From: Acinetobacter sp. ANC 3832
Lineage (GTDB): Bacteria > Pseudomonadota > Gammaproteobacteria > Pseudomonadales > Moraxellaceae
Length of the DNA: 64,000 bases
Assembly: GCF_002135415.1 (NCBI RefSeq)
Contig: NZ_NEGJ01000006.1
Coordinates: forward strand, 62,001 to 126,000
Direction of reading: 5' to 3'
The notes beneath the pieces are model-generated. The model saw nothing but the letters and a program-made list of their open reading frames with translations. It made no database searches and was not told the DNA's origin. The translations under genes and the position numbers were made by a program. Each line of letters begins with the position of its first letter. The stretch's first letter is position 1. Below, piece after piece: positions 18,630 through 26,931 of the stretch.

Positions 18630-19616
18630 GTGATTTATAAATCTACAACTTTATATGTATTGTTGATGCTTGCTTTACAAGGATGTTCATCAAGCCATCA
18701 ACAACAAACTCAAAATATGCAAGATGTACTAAAATTAGGAAATCTAAAAAGTTGTCAAAGCTATCGTGGATTACCTGAAAAATGGTTGCAAAATCCGCTT
18801 TCAGGCATGGTGAAAATCCAAGGTGGGAATTATAATATTGGCAATAATAATGCCTATCCAGAAGAAAAATCTCTGCTTAATAGCATTCGTAAAGTCGCTA
18901 ATTTTTATATCGATACAACTGAAGTGACCAATGCTCAATTTCAATCCTTCGTAGATGCGACAGGTTATATTACAGAAGCTGAAACTCAAAATGAAGCAGC
19001 CGTATTTATTCAACTGACTGAAAAAGTTACTGATTTAAAATGGTGGAAATTAGAAAAAAATATCAATTGGAAATATCCTTGGGGAATTCACGCCATCCGT
19101 AAAGCGCTTCCCAATGAGCCTATTCGATATGTAACGTTAAAGGATGCTTTAGAGTATGCCAAATGGCGTGGTACAGAACTCCCCACCGAAGAACAATGGG
19201 AATATGCGGCCAAAGCATTTAGCCATGAACAAGATATTTCAGTGCATCACCATATCGATGCCAATGTTTGGCAAGGAGAATTTCCTTATCAAAATGGAAC
19301 AAAAGATGGGTTTGCTGATGTCGCACCCGTGGGTTGCTTTCAAGCCAATGGCTTTGGATTATTTGACATGATTGGGAATGTTTGGGAATTAACCAGAACC
19401 CCTTTTGTGGGTTCACATGATGATGACCATCTGGGTACGCAAGCTCAACTTTCTTCACGTTCTGCATCACAATATTCAGCTTACACCATTAAAGGTGGTT
19501 CTTATTTATGTGCTTCAAATTATTGTGCTAGATATAGGGCAACATCCAGACAGCCTCAAGAATACAACCTTGCAATCAGCCATGTTGGATTTAGAACCGT
19601 CAAAAATGTAGAATAA
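18630..19616 (+). CDS. formylglycine-generating enzyme, predicted lipoprotein
   Basis: 328 residues from GTG at 18630, chosen because AAGGATG lies just upstream and the frame then begins with a lipoprotein signal (MIYKSTTLYVLLMLALQGC, Cys19). The frame could be extended to a TTG at 18600. The body is an FGE-sulfatase (SUMF1) domain: MVKIQGGNYNIG, FYIDTTEVTNAQF, LPTEEQWEYAA, and FDMIGNVWELTRTPF. The copper-binding active-site pair Cys294/Cys299 is intact (CASNYC, compare CHESYC in actinobacterial FGE), so it should be a true oxidase rather than a catalytically dead relative. It very likely converts Cys75 of the adjacent sulfatase to formylglycine. Export of this enzyme is unusual for characterised bacterial FGEs. 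Confidence 0.88.
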   Translation: MIYKSTTLYVLLMLALQGCSSSHQQQTQNMQDVLKLGNLKSCQSYRGLPEKWLQNPLSGMVKIQGGNYNIGNNNAYPEEKSLLNSIRKVANFYIDTTEVTNAQFQSFVDATGYITEAETQNEAAVFIQLTEKVTDLKWWKLEKNINWKYPWGIHAIRKALPNEPIRYVTLKDALEYAKWRGTELPTEEQWEYAAKAFSHEQDISVHHHIDANVWQGEFPYQNGTKDGFADVAPVGCFQANGFGLFDMIGNVWELTRTPFVGSHDDDHLGTQAQLSSRSASQYSAYTIKGGSYLCASNYCARYRATSRQPQEYNLAISHVGFRTVKNVE

Positions 19617-20387
19617 TTAAGGCGTATCACATCTGCCTTTAGGTTCAATATAAGCTACTATTGGACCTAAAGTAAATGTTTGATCATTTCTATGTACTTG
19701 CGGAATATAAGCACTTGAAATAGAACCATCTAAATACAAAGCATTTTGTATGCCCAGTTGATTCTTAAAAATCTGAGCAAAATCATAAAAGCTTATTCTA
19801 TTTTTGCTAATCACAAAATATAGCTGATTGTCTTTTATACCCACCCCATTTCTAATTTTTAAAGAAGTAGATTTGGGTTCAAACTGAGAATTAATTTCTC
19901 CATCAATGACCAACATTGGTCCAGATTGAGTCGCATACTTTGCCTTAAAATAGTGTTTTTGATAATTCTCTTTATACTTTTGCGTTGTTTGAATCACAGC
20001 CTTGAACTCATTCCAAGCCACTACCCCATTAGGTTGCAGAAAAAAGTTACCAAACCCTATTTGTTCATTCAAATTTTTAATTTTTTTAAACTTTTCTACA
20101 TATAAACCGACAGATGAAAAATCGGCATGATACATTCCTGCATTCATTGCAAAAGTCATTTTTTCACATGGTTTTAAAGCTTTAGACATAGCATCAAATT
20201 TTTTATATGCTTGGTTCTGATCATTATTTAAATATAATCTTAAATTTTTTAAATCATCAATTTTAACAACATCAACAATATTATTGCCTAATGTCATGTG
20301 TTGATATTCAGCCTTTGCTGATACAGACATACTCATGAATGGCGTAAGTAAAAGCAACACAGCACACTGAGATAAAAACGGGTTCAC
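19617..20387 (-). CDS. secreted phosphodiester-glycosidase-family protein (NAGPA/DUF2233-like)
   Basis: 256 residues. A Sec signal peptide is seen (hydrophobic VLLLLTPFMSMSVSA). The mature part carries the family hallmarks: FAMNAGMYHADFSSVGLYV, FFLQPNGV, ATQSGPMLVIDGEIN, VGIKDNQLYFVISKN and ALYLDGSISSAYIP. Relatives include the enzyme that uncovers mannose-6-phosphate and bacterial envelope proteins acting on phosphodiester-linked sugars. The bacterial substrate is unknown. The stop codon abuts the stop of the FGE gene with no base between them, so both convergent transcripts must overlap. The gene likely has its own promoter in the 211-bp gap upstream. Confidence 0.85.
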   Translation of the reverse strand: MNPFLSQCAVLLLLTPFMSMSVSAKAEYQHMTLGNNIVDVVKIDDLKNLRLYLNNDQNQAYKKFDAMSKALKPCEKMTFAMNAGMYHADFSSVGLYVEKFKKIKNLNEQIGFGNFFLQPNGVVAWNEFKAVIQTTQKYKENYQKHYFKAKYATQSGPMLVIDGEINSQFEPKSTSLKIRNGVGIKDNQLYFVISKNRISFYDFAQIFKNQLGIQNALYLDGSISSAYIPQVHRNDQTFTLGPIVAYIEPKGRCDTP

Positions 20388-20598
20388 TTTTTTATTTCAT
20401 ATAAAGAGGGATAAAAATATTTTAACCCGAAATAGGCGTCTATAAAACATGAAAAAATAGTAGCTTATATTACAATTATACATCAATACAAAACTTAAAT
20501 CACATTTCATACCTACAACTCAGAATAATTTTAGGTATAATTCAATGGCAAATTTCAATAAAAAGACAGTTGTGCACTTTATTGAAAAAGAGTGAATT

Positions 20599-21132
20599 AT
20601 GCAGAAAATTTCGAAAACATACCCTTTAGGTACGCATCTTATCGTTAAACACTTCGGTTATAGCCATCATGGTATATATGCTGGAAAAGGTCGTGTCATT
20701 CATTATTCAGGTTTTGCTCATTTTTTTAAAAAGCAGCCAATTGAAATGACTTCAATCGATAAGTTTTCACGCGATCGAAAAATTATTGTGCGTATTTATG
20801 AACGTCCTAAATTTAAAGGTCGTATAGTGGTACGTCGTATGCGTTCACGCATGCATGAAAATAACTATCATTTGATTATTAATAATTGTGAACATTTATG
20901 CAGTTGGGCCATTACAGGTATCGAAAGTAGCCCTCAAGTCGTGAAAATGATGAATCGTTTGACCACCATTGGCTATATTAGTTCCTTGATGAGTTATATG
21001 AATGGCTTATTATTAACAGTTGCAACTACCTGCTTTGCTTTGGTTTTTTATATAAAAATGAAATTACGGAATCAAGCAAAATTAAAGACACCAACCTATC
21101 TTTCTTTACGTGAACAAGAACATAAAAAATAG
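20599..21132 (+). CDS. LRAT-like (NlpC/P60 superfamily) membrane-anchored protein
   Basis: 177 residues. The circularly permuted NlpC/P60 fold of the lecithin:retinol acyltransferase family is recognisable. PLGTHLIVKHFGYSHHGIYAG supplies the catalytic histidine (23/24), VIHYSG holds His35, and YHLIINNCEHLCSWA contains the nucleophile Cys97 in the NCEH motif. A transmembrane helix follows at about 138-157 (GLLLTVATTCFALVFYI), then a basic tail, so the catalytic domain is probably membrane-tethered and faces the cytoplasm. Family members act as thioester-forming acyltransferases or phospholipases; the substrate here is unknown. It is transcribed alone, and a short palindrome follows the stop. 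Confidence 0.8.
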   Translation: MQKISKTYPLGTHLIVKHFGYSHHGIYAGKGRVIHYSGFAHFFKKQPIEMTSIDKFSRDRKIIVRIYERPKFKGRIVVRRMRSRMHENNYHLIINNCEHLCSWAITGIESSPQVVKMMNRLTTIGYISSLMSYMNGLLLTVATTCFALVFYIKMKLRNQAKLKTPTYLSLREQEHKK

Positions 21133-21142
21133 ACAAAAAAAT

Positions 21143-21160
21143 TCCTTACCGAGGTAAGGA
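21143..21160. terminator. short palindrome downstream of the LRAT-like gene
   Basis: Perfect palindrome TCCTTACCGAGGTAAGGA, 10 bp after the stop codon. There is no immediate T-run, so terminator function is uncertain. Confidence 0.4.
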
Positions 21161-21401
21161 TACGAGAACTTTTCTCAATGAAAGAACATAACGTTCTATT
21201 AAGAATATGAAGAAAAATCACCTTATTGTCAATTAATTTATTGATTTTAATTAACAATAAAATATAAACCCATACATTATAAATTCTACGTAAACTATTT
21301 TTAAATAATGAACTTTGTTTCTAATTTAAAGTTTCACTCTTCGAATAAACATTCTTTATTTTTCAAGAATATTCAAATGAAATAAGATGATAAATATTGG
21401 C

Positions 21402-21653
21402 TTAATCCCATTCCCCACCCATCGAACTAACTATATTTACTGTTGTTTGATACTGACGGCTACGAATCAACCACACACTATTTTGTGCTGTAATTCTTGC
21501 ATTTTGTGCTGTAAGTACGTTCAGATCCCCTACAATTCCTGCTTTATATTGATTCATTGTTGTTTTTTCAGCACGGCTTGCAGACTGTAAACTTGATTGC
21601 TCTTGCTCTGGAATTTTAAATAATCTACGTTCAACGAAGATATTTATTAAGTT
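21402..21653 (-). pseudogene. relic of an RND-efflux outer-membrane factor (OprM/AdeC type)
   Basis: Reading the minus strand from about 21653 to the TAA at 21402-21404 gives roughly 80 residues containing IFVERRLFKIPEQEQSS, SASRAEKTTMNQYKAG, DLNVLTAQNARITAQN and the terminal VSSMGGEWD. This is the C-terminal helix-strand region of the TolC/NodT outer-membrane-factor family (compare the LGGGW ending in OprM). There is no start codon, signal or N-terminal ~390 residues. The frame runs directly on from the stop codon of the EamA gene in the same phase. It is a remnant of a lost efflux gene, and the plus-strand frame at 21387-21590 is its shadow. Confidence 0.8.
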
Positions 21654-22505
21654 TTACATCGCCATCGCCAAACACATCACCCCTGCTACTGCGAACATTA
21701 GACCAACAATCGTTAATCCTTTGAGTTTTTCTTTAAAGATGAGAAGCCCTGCGACTACACCTAAGACGACAACTAAAATATTCATCCCTGCAAAAACAAC
21801 AGCTGGAGAATCTTTTAATAACATGTGTGCTTTAACATAAAGTGCAATATTGGCAAAGTTCAATATACCTAGAATTAATCCTCCAATCAGATTTTTGAGT
21901 GTCCACTGAGTCTTTTTAAACGTTAAATAAACAACAGAGATAATAAATGCGCAGATAAACATCAAATTTAATGTCACAGCAAACTGCAACCCTAAACTAG
22001 TCGTATATTTTAAAAGGATATCGACTAGTGCATAACCGATCCAAACACTAAGTAGCGGTATAACGGCTTGATAACCAATAGTTTGATTTGATGTTACTTT
22101 TTTAGAAAATAAAATGCATAGAACCGCACTCACACCTAATACGACACCGATGATTTTAAGTTGATTAAACTGTTCATTAAACAAAAAATAAGCAGCCAAA
22201 AGCGACAAAACAACAGATAAACGCTGTGCAATTTCAGTTTTTAAAATACCCACTGTTTGCAAAGATTTGGCTAAACAAAGAAAAATTGCAGGTAGCGTTA
22301 TACCCAAAATCACAATCAGCCACCATGGTGTATGTGAAATAGAAATATGTGTCAAATCAGGTTTGAACCAAATATAAGCCAGTAAACTTGCTATTGCATA
22401 ATTGGATGCAATCATCTGCATTGGTTCATAGCCTTTTATTTTGCAGATTTTTAAAAGGATTGAGACCAATACACTACATATTGCAGCGGCAAATATAAGT
22501 TCCAT
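21654..22505 (-). CDS. EamA/DMT-family transporter
   Basis: 283 residues with ten predicted membrane helices in two EamA repeats (first MELIFAAAICSVLVSILL, last GLMFAVAGVMCLAMAM), the length and layout of drug/metabolite transporters. The helix after LAKSLQTVGILKTEIAQRLSVVLSLLAAYFLFNEQF is the usual signature end of the first half. Substrate unknown; members move amino acids, purines or small metabolites, usually outward. It is an inner-membrane protein transcribed alone. Its stop codon directly abuts the efflux relic, so the locus may have been rearranged at this point. Confidence 0.82.
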   Translation of the reverse strand: MELIFAAAICSVLVSILLKICKIKGYEPMQMIASNYAIASLLAYIWFKPDLTHISISHTPWWLIVILGITLPAIFLCLAKSLQTVGILKTEIAQRLSVVLSLLAAYFLFNEQFNQLKIIGVVLGVSAVLCILFSKKVTSNQTIGYQAVIPLLSVWIGYALVDILLKYTTSLGLQFAVTLNLMFICAFIISVVYLTFKKTQWTLKNLIGGLILGILNFANIALYVKAHMLLKDSPAVVFAGMNILVVVLGVVAGLLIFKEKLKGLTIVGLMFAVAGVMCLAMAM

Positions 22506-22544
22506 ATTCTGATTTTTCTATCCAGTTTTCATGTATATATGTAT

Positions 22545-22572
22545 GAAAAAGCCCACAAATGTGGGCTTCCAA
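22545..22572 (-). terminator. terminator of fba
   Basis: On the minus strand, AAGCCCAC-ATTT-GTGGGCTT followed by TTTTC, about 25 bp beyond the aldolase stop codon. Confidence 0.85.
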
Positions 22573-22591
22573 TTACAAACAATCTTGTAGA

Positions 22592-23629
22592 TTATTTATA
22601 ACGGTTGACCATTTTCTCTAAAGAAATTGGACGAATTTTATCAGCATGACCAGCTGTACCAAATGCTGTATAACGATCTACACAGATTTGCTTCATTGCA
22701 GTCACAGTTTCTGCAAAGAATTTACGTGGATCAAATTCGCTTGGTTTTTCAGCCATCATACGACGCATCGCACCTGTAGATGCTAAACGCAAATCTGTAT
22801 CGATGTTAATTTTACGAACACCATGTTTAATTGCTTCAACCAACTGTTCAACAGGAACACCATAAGTTTCTTTGATGTCGCCGCCATATTGGTTGATGAT
22901 TGCAAGCCATTCTTGAGGAACAGAACTTGAACCATGCATCACAAGATGTGTATTTGGTAATGCCGCATGAATTTCTTTAATGCGATCAATGGCTAAAATA
23001 TCACCTGTAGGTGGACGTGTAAATTTATACGCACCGTGTGAAGTACCAACTGCAATTGCTAGAGCATCAACATTGGTATCTGCAACAAATTGAGTTGCTT
23101 CTTCAACTGAAGTTAAAAGTTGAGAATGATCCAGTACGCCTTCCGCGCCTACGCCATCTTCTTCTCCAGCCATCCCAGTTTCAAGGCTACCTAAGCAACC
23201 AATCTCACCTTCAACTGAAACACCACACGCATGCGCTAATTGCACAGTGCGACGAGTAACATCAACATTATATTCATACGATGTTGGTGTTTTACCATCT
23301 GCACCCAATGAACCATCCATCATTACGGATGAGAAGCCTAATTGAATAGAGCGTTGGCAAACGTCAGGATCAGTACCGTGGTCTTGATGCATTACCACAG
23401 GAATATGTGGCCATTCTTCAATTGCCGCTAAAATTAAATGACGAAGAAATGGAGCACCTGCATACTTACGCGCGCCCGCCGAAGCTTGCACGATCACAGG
23501 TGAATTTGTTTCGTCTGCGGCTAACATAATTGCGCGCATTTGTTCTAAATTGTTTACGTTAAACGCTGGTACGCCGTAATTGTGTTCGCCGGCGTGATCC
23601 AAGAGCTGGCGCAATGAAATAAGAGCCAT
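22592..23629 (-). CDS. fba: class II fructose-1,6-bisphosphate aldolase
   Basis: 345 residues. It cleaves or forms fructose-1,6-bisphosphate (glycolysis and gluconeogenesis) using zinc. The catalytic and metal-binding segments are [33 protein letters not shown] and [11 protein letters not shown], and the C-terminal phosphate-binding region [11 protein letters not shown] is present. This is the long CbbA-like class II subtype common in proteobacteria. A GGGAGG ribosome site lies eight bases before the ATG. Acinetobacter lacks a full Embden-Meyerhof pathway, so the main role is probably gluconeogenic. It sits downstream of a lipoprotein gene and pgk but has its own leader. Confidence 0.97.
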   Translation of the reverse strand: MALISLRQLLDHAGEHNYGVPAFNVNNLEQMRAIMLAADETNSPVIVQASAGARKYAGAPFLRHLILAAIEEWPHIPVVMHQDHGTDPDVCQRSIQLGFSSVMMDGSLGADGKTPTSYEYNVDVTRRTVQLAHACGVSVEGEIGCLGSLETGMAGEEDGVGAEGVLDHSQLLTSVEEATQFVADTNVDALAIAVGTSHGAYKFTRPPTGDILAIDRIKEIHAALPNTHLVMHGSSSVPQEWLAIINQYGGDIKETYGVPVEQLVEAIKHGVRKINIDTDLRLASTGAMRRMMAEKPSEFDPRKFFAETVTAMKQICVDRYTAFGTAGHADKIRPISLEKMVNRYK

Positions 23630-23705
23630 AATGTCCTCCCAGGTAATGCCCCATATTCTACATGCGGATTTATTTCAATTCAGCAACAATATGTACTATT
23701 TCATC

Positions 23706-23733
23706 AAAAATCCCTGCTTTGGCAGGGACTTTT
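23706..23733 (-). terminator. terminator of the small Ala/Glu-rich lipoprotein gene
   Basis: On the minus strand, TCCCTGC-CAAA-GCAGGGA followed by TTTTTG, about 25 bp after the stop codon; it also has T residues on the other side. Confidence 0.85.
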
Positions 23734-23758
23734 AAACAAATTACAACAATTGCAGAGA

Positions 23759-24034
23759 TTATTGTGCTTTTGGCGCTTCTTCTTCTATTGCTGGTGTTGC
23801 GACTTCTGCAGGTGCATTGGCTTTTTCAGCAGAAACATCCGTATTTTTTTCATCTAAAACGGGTTTATCAATCGCATCAATAGCTGCCTGTTGTTCCGCT
23901 GTGACTTGCACTGAATCTGTAGTTGCTGCTGAAGCAGACGTTTGCTCAGAGGCAGGTGCTTTTTCTTGTTTAGAACATGCAGTCAAAGCCAAAGGAGCAA
24001 TAATCAATGCAATAGCAAGTCGTTTAAAATTCAT
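23759..24034 (-). CDS. small Ala/Glu-rich lipoprotein
   Basis: 91 residues from ATG at 24034 (MNFKRLAIALIIAPLALTAC). The frame could be extended to a TTG at 24064, but that would put a charged stretch before the signal. The lipobox LTAC places the lipid on Cys20, and Ser next to it favours the outer membrane. The mature part is low-complexity (PASEQTSASAATTDSVQVTAEQ, then many A, E and P) and looks disordered, with no recognised domain. Placement between pgk and fba is probably conserved genomic context rather than function, since each gene has its own terminator. Confidence 0.8.
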   Translation of the reverse strand: MNFKRLAIALIIAPLALTACSKQEKAPASEQTSASAATTDSVQVTAEQQAAIDAIDKPVLDEKNTDVSAEKANAPAEVATPAIEEEAPKAQ

Positions 24035-24270
24035 TCTCTTTCTCACATTAGATTCGGTATTCAATATGACTTAGTTTATTGCAGTTATATTGCATTTTTA
24101 TTACTTGGTTATGAATCACTGATTTATCAATAAGCTAGATTAGCAATTTTCTTATATAAGGCCTCTTTATTTCCACTAAAAAGAGAAGAATAAAAAGAGC
24201 ATATCAATATTTAAATAAGATGCCTCATTAGAAATATTAAATATGGATCATACAATTTATCGCACGCAAT

Positions 24271-24299
24271 AAAAAAGCTGACATTCAGTCAGCTTTTAA
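24271..24299 (-). terminator. terminator of pgk
   Basis: On the minus strand, AAGCTGAC-TGAAT-GTCAGCTT followed by a run of T, 20 bp beyond the pgk stop codon. Confidence 0.88.
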
Positions 24300-24319
24300 A
24301 CAATCATGATTTTAAATAA

Positions 24320-25507
24320 TTATGCACGTTCAAGTAATACTGCAACTGCAGGAAGGGTTTTACCTTCTACAAATTCAAGGAATGCACCACCACCTGTAGA
24401 GATATAACCAATTTTCTCTGCAACTTCATATTTATCAATTGCAGCTAAAGTATCACCGCCACCCGCAATAGAAAAACCTGCAGATTCAGCAATCGCTAAA
24501 GACAACGCTTTCGTGCCTTCACCAAATTGATCCACTTCAAATACGCCAACTGGACCATTCCAAAGAATTGTTTTTGAATTTTTAATGATTTCAGCAAAGG
24601 CTTGTGCTGTTTCTGGGCCGACATCTAAAATCATATCGTTATCTGCAACATCAGCCACTTTCTTAACAATCGCTTTTGCTTTTGCCAAAGAACCTAAGAA
24701 ATCTGAAAAATCAATTTCAGATGCATCAGCAACAACCACATCTGTTGGTAAAGGTACAGATACTTTTGCTGCAATAGCTTTAGCTGTATCAATTAAATCT
24801 TTTTCACACAAAGATTTACCGACGTTATAGCCTGCTGCTGCAAGGAAAGTATTGGCAATGCCCCCGCCCACAATGATTTGATCGCAAAGATCTGAAAGTG
24901 AAGTTAATACATCAAGCTTCGTAGATACTTTTGAACCTGCCACAATTGCAACCATTGGTTTTTCAGGGGTTTTAAGTGCACGACCTAAAGCATCCAATTC
25001 AGCTGCAAGTAAAGGACCTGCCACTGCAACTTTCGCTAAACGAGCGACACCTTCAGTTGAAGCTTCTGCACGGTGTGCTGTACCAAACGCATCCATCACA
25101 AATACATCACACAGTGCTGCATATTTTTGCGCAAGTTCAGGGTTATTTTTCTTTTCACCGTGATTGAAACGCACGTTTTCCAAAAGAACCACTTGACCCG
25201 CTTTAACTTCTACACCGTCTAAATAATCAGTGAAAAGCTGAACGTCTTGCCCCAACACTTGAGTCAAGTAAGCAGCAACAGGCGCTAAAGATTGCTCTGC
25301 TTTTGGTTCACCTTCAACAGGACGACCTAAGTGAGAAAAAACCATTACCGCTGCGCCTTTTTCAACAGCAGCTTTAATTGTTGGCAGTGCTGCACGTAAA
25401 CGCGCATCACTTGTAATCTCACCATTTTTTACAGGAACGTTTAAGTCTTCACGAATAAGAACACGTTTACCCGCTAAATCTAGGTCAGTCATACGCTGAA
25501 AATTCAT
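24320..25507 (-). CDS. pgk: phosphoglycerate kinase
   Basis: 395 residues from ATG at 25507 ([11 protein letters not shown]), the family length; the longer frame to 25540 adds 11 residues with no homology expectation. It interconverts 1,3-bisphosphoglycerate and 3-phosphoglycerate with ADP/ATP. Visible are the N-terminal substrate loop [15 protein letters not shown], the basic-patch segment [20 protein letters not shown], the hinge [14 protein letters not shown], and the nucleotide-binding [11 protein letters not shown] and GGGDTLAAI. It is a soluble cytoplasmic monomer, with its own terminator and a 139-bp divergent gap to the DUF2237 gene. Confidence 0.97.
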   Translation of the reverse strand: MNFQRMTDLDLAGKRVLIREDLNVPVKNGEITSDARLRAALPTIKAAVEKGAAVMVFSHLGRPVEGEPKAEQSLAPVAAYLTQVLGQDVQLFTDYLDGVEVKAGQVVLLENVRFNHGEKKNNPELAQKYAALCDVFVMDAFGTAHRAEASTEGVARLAKVAVAGPLLAAELDALGRALKTPEKPMVAIVAGSKVSTKLDVLTSLSDLCDQIIVGGGIANTFLAAAGYNVGKSLCEKDLIDTAKAIAAKVSVPLPTDVVVADASEIDFSDFLGSLAKAKAIVKKVADVADNDMILDVGPETAQAFAEIIKNSKTILWNGPVGVFEVDQFGEGTKALSLAIAESAGFSIAGGGDTLAAIDKYEVAEKIGYISTGGGAFLEFVEGKTLPAVAVLLERA

Positions 25508-25646
25508 GCACAGCTCTCTTATAGATATTAAAAATCGCACAGATTCTAAATGATTATGCTAAAAAAGGTTAGCTTCTTTTGCATAAAAGCTGTAGAAATC
25601 GTAAGTTTTGATTATGATAGTTTCAATTGAATCAAGATTTATAATT

Positions 25647-26030
25647 ATGTCCTTTCATCCAGATCCAAAAATCAATGGTTTAAACGTTTTAGGTGAGCCA
25701 TTGGCTAGTTGTTGTTTCCTGCCTATTACAGGTTATTTCCGTAATGGATTTTGCCATACAGCACCGAGTGATTTAGGTCAGCATACCGTCTGTGCTGAAA
25801 TGACCTCGGAATTTTTAAATTATTCTCAAAAAACGGGGAATGATTTAATTACCCCTCTACCTGAGCACGGCTTTCCTGGTTTACAACCTGGTGACTTTTG
25901 GTGTTTATGTGTCACTCGTTGGGTTGAGGCTTACCAAAATGGTATGGCGCCAAATGTAAAACTTCAAGCGTGTCATCAAGCTGTTTTGTCTTATGTCCCT
26001 TTAGATATTCTGATGGAATATGCAGTCTGA
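25647..26030 (+). CDS. DUF2237-family protein
   Basis: 127 residues from ATG at 25647, which begins the conserved N-terminus (NGLNVLGEPLASCCFLPITGYFRNGFC); the frame extends upstream to 25608 but those residues look non-coding. Family members have this size and the pattern GxxLxxCxxxPxTGxxRxGxC, then HTVCAEMTSEFL and GLQPGDFWCLCVTRWVEA. Function unknown, with several conserved cysteines that could bind metal. The stop codon overlaps the start of the Maf gene by one base, implying translational coupling. Confidence 0.85.
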   Translation: MSFHPDPKINGLNVLGEPLASCCFLPITGYFRNGFCHTAPSDLGQHTVCAEMTSEFLNYSQKTGNDLITPLPEHGFPGLQPGDFWCLCVTRWVEAYQNGMAPNVKLQACHQAVLSYVPLDILMEYAV

Positions 26031-26653
26031 TGATGGATGTTAATGTGACTGATCAGAAGATAAAGCCTTTGGATATTATATTGGCTTCATCCAGCCAAAC
26101 GCGTAAAGATTTAATGAATCGCTTGGGTTTGGCTTATCAATGTATCTCTCCTGATATAGATGAATCTCCTCAAGGCGAAAATCATGCGGATGATTTAGCA
26201 AAACGCTTGGCTTTTGAAAAAGCCAAAGTGATTGCTGAACAACATCCTCATGCTATTGTCATTGGTTCTGATCAAGTTGCTTGGCGTGAACATGCACCAC
26301 AAGATTTTATTGGAAAACCTTTAACTATTGATAAAGCAATTCAACAATTACAAGCTAATTCAGGCAAAAATGTTTATTTCAGTACAGCTTTAAGTGTTCA
26401 ACATTTGGCTTCAAATTTTAAACAGACTTTAGTTGAGCATTACCACGTTAAATTTCGAGATTTAACCTTAGCTGAAATTGAACGTTATATTGAACTCGAT
26501 CAACCTTTACATTGTGCAGGTAGTTTTAAGTGTGAAAGTTTAGGTATTAGTTTATTTGAGCAAATGATTGGACAAGATCAAACCACGTTGATGGGTATGC
26601 CGATGATTCAAATGTGTGGAATTTTGAGGAAGTTGGGCATTCAATTGCCATAG
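26030..26653 (+). CDS. yceF: Maf-family nucleotide pyrophosphatase, YceF (m7GTP) type
   Basis: About 207 residues from ATG at 26030; a second ATG at 26033 is equally possible. The protein hydrolyses non-canonical nucleoside triphosphates to monophosphates. It matches the YceF subgroup rather than YhdE: IILASSSQTRKDLMNRLGL, the catalytic IGSDQVAWREH, then HVKFRDLTLAEIERYI and LHCAGSFKCESLGISLF, which closely follow E. coli YceF, a 7-methyl-GTP pyrophosphatase. It overlaps the DUF2237 gene by one base, so the two form an operon. A clear terminator follows. Confidence 0.9.
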   Translation: MMDVNVTDQKIKPLDIILASSSQTRKDLMNRLGLAYQCISPDIDESPQGENHADDLAKRLAFEKAKVIAEQHPHAIVIGSDQVAWREHAPQDFIGKPLTIDKAIQQLQANSGKNVYFSTALSVQHLASNFKQTLVEHYHVKFRDLTLAEIERYIELDQPLHCAGSFKCESLGISLFEQMIGQDQTTLMGMPMIQMCGILRKLGIQLP

Positions 26654-26682
26654 AAGTCATATATCTTGCTAACCAACTGAAT

Positions 26683-26731
26683 TTTATCAGATGATTTTAT
26701 TAACTATATAAATCATCTGATAAATTTTTAT
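26683..26731 (+). terminator. terminator after the Maf gene
   Basis: Perfect 15-bp arms TTTATCAGATGATTT (26683-26697) and AAATCATCTGATAAA (26710-26724), followed by TTTTTATT. Confidence 0.88.
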
Positions 26732-26931
26732 TAACTCTAATGATTAAATCTCTTACATCAATCAGCTTTTAATCAATATTTATTGCCATTTATAAATTTT
26801 GTTCATTTCTTAAGGTTTGCAAGAGGTGTCAATTTAGTCTTCTCTAAATAAATTTACAAAAACTTGCACCGACTTTCATCTCATAAGACAATAGCCACAT
26901 TATCGATTCAAATTTACTTAGGCTATTTCCT

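Noticed and set aside
21387..21590. Cysteine-rich 67-residue plus-strand frame
   Set aside because: It is the complement of the efflux outer-membrane-factor relic, whose minus-strand frame has clear family similarity.
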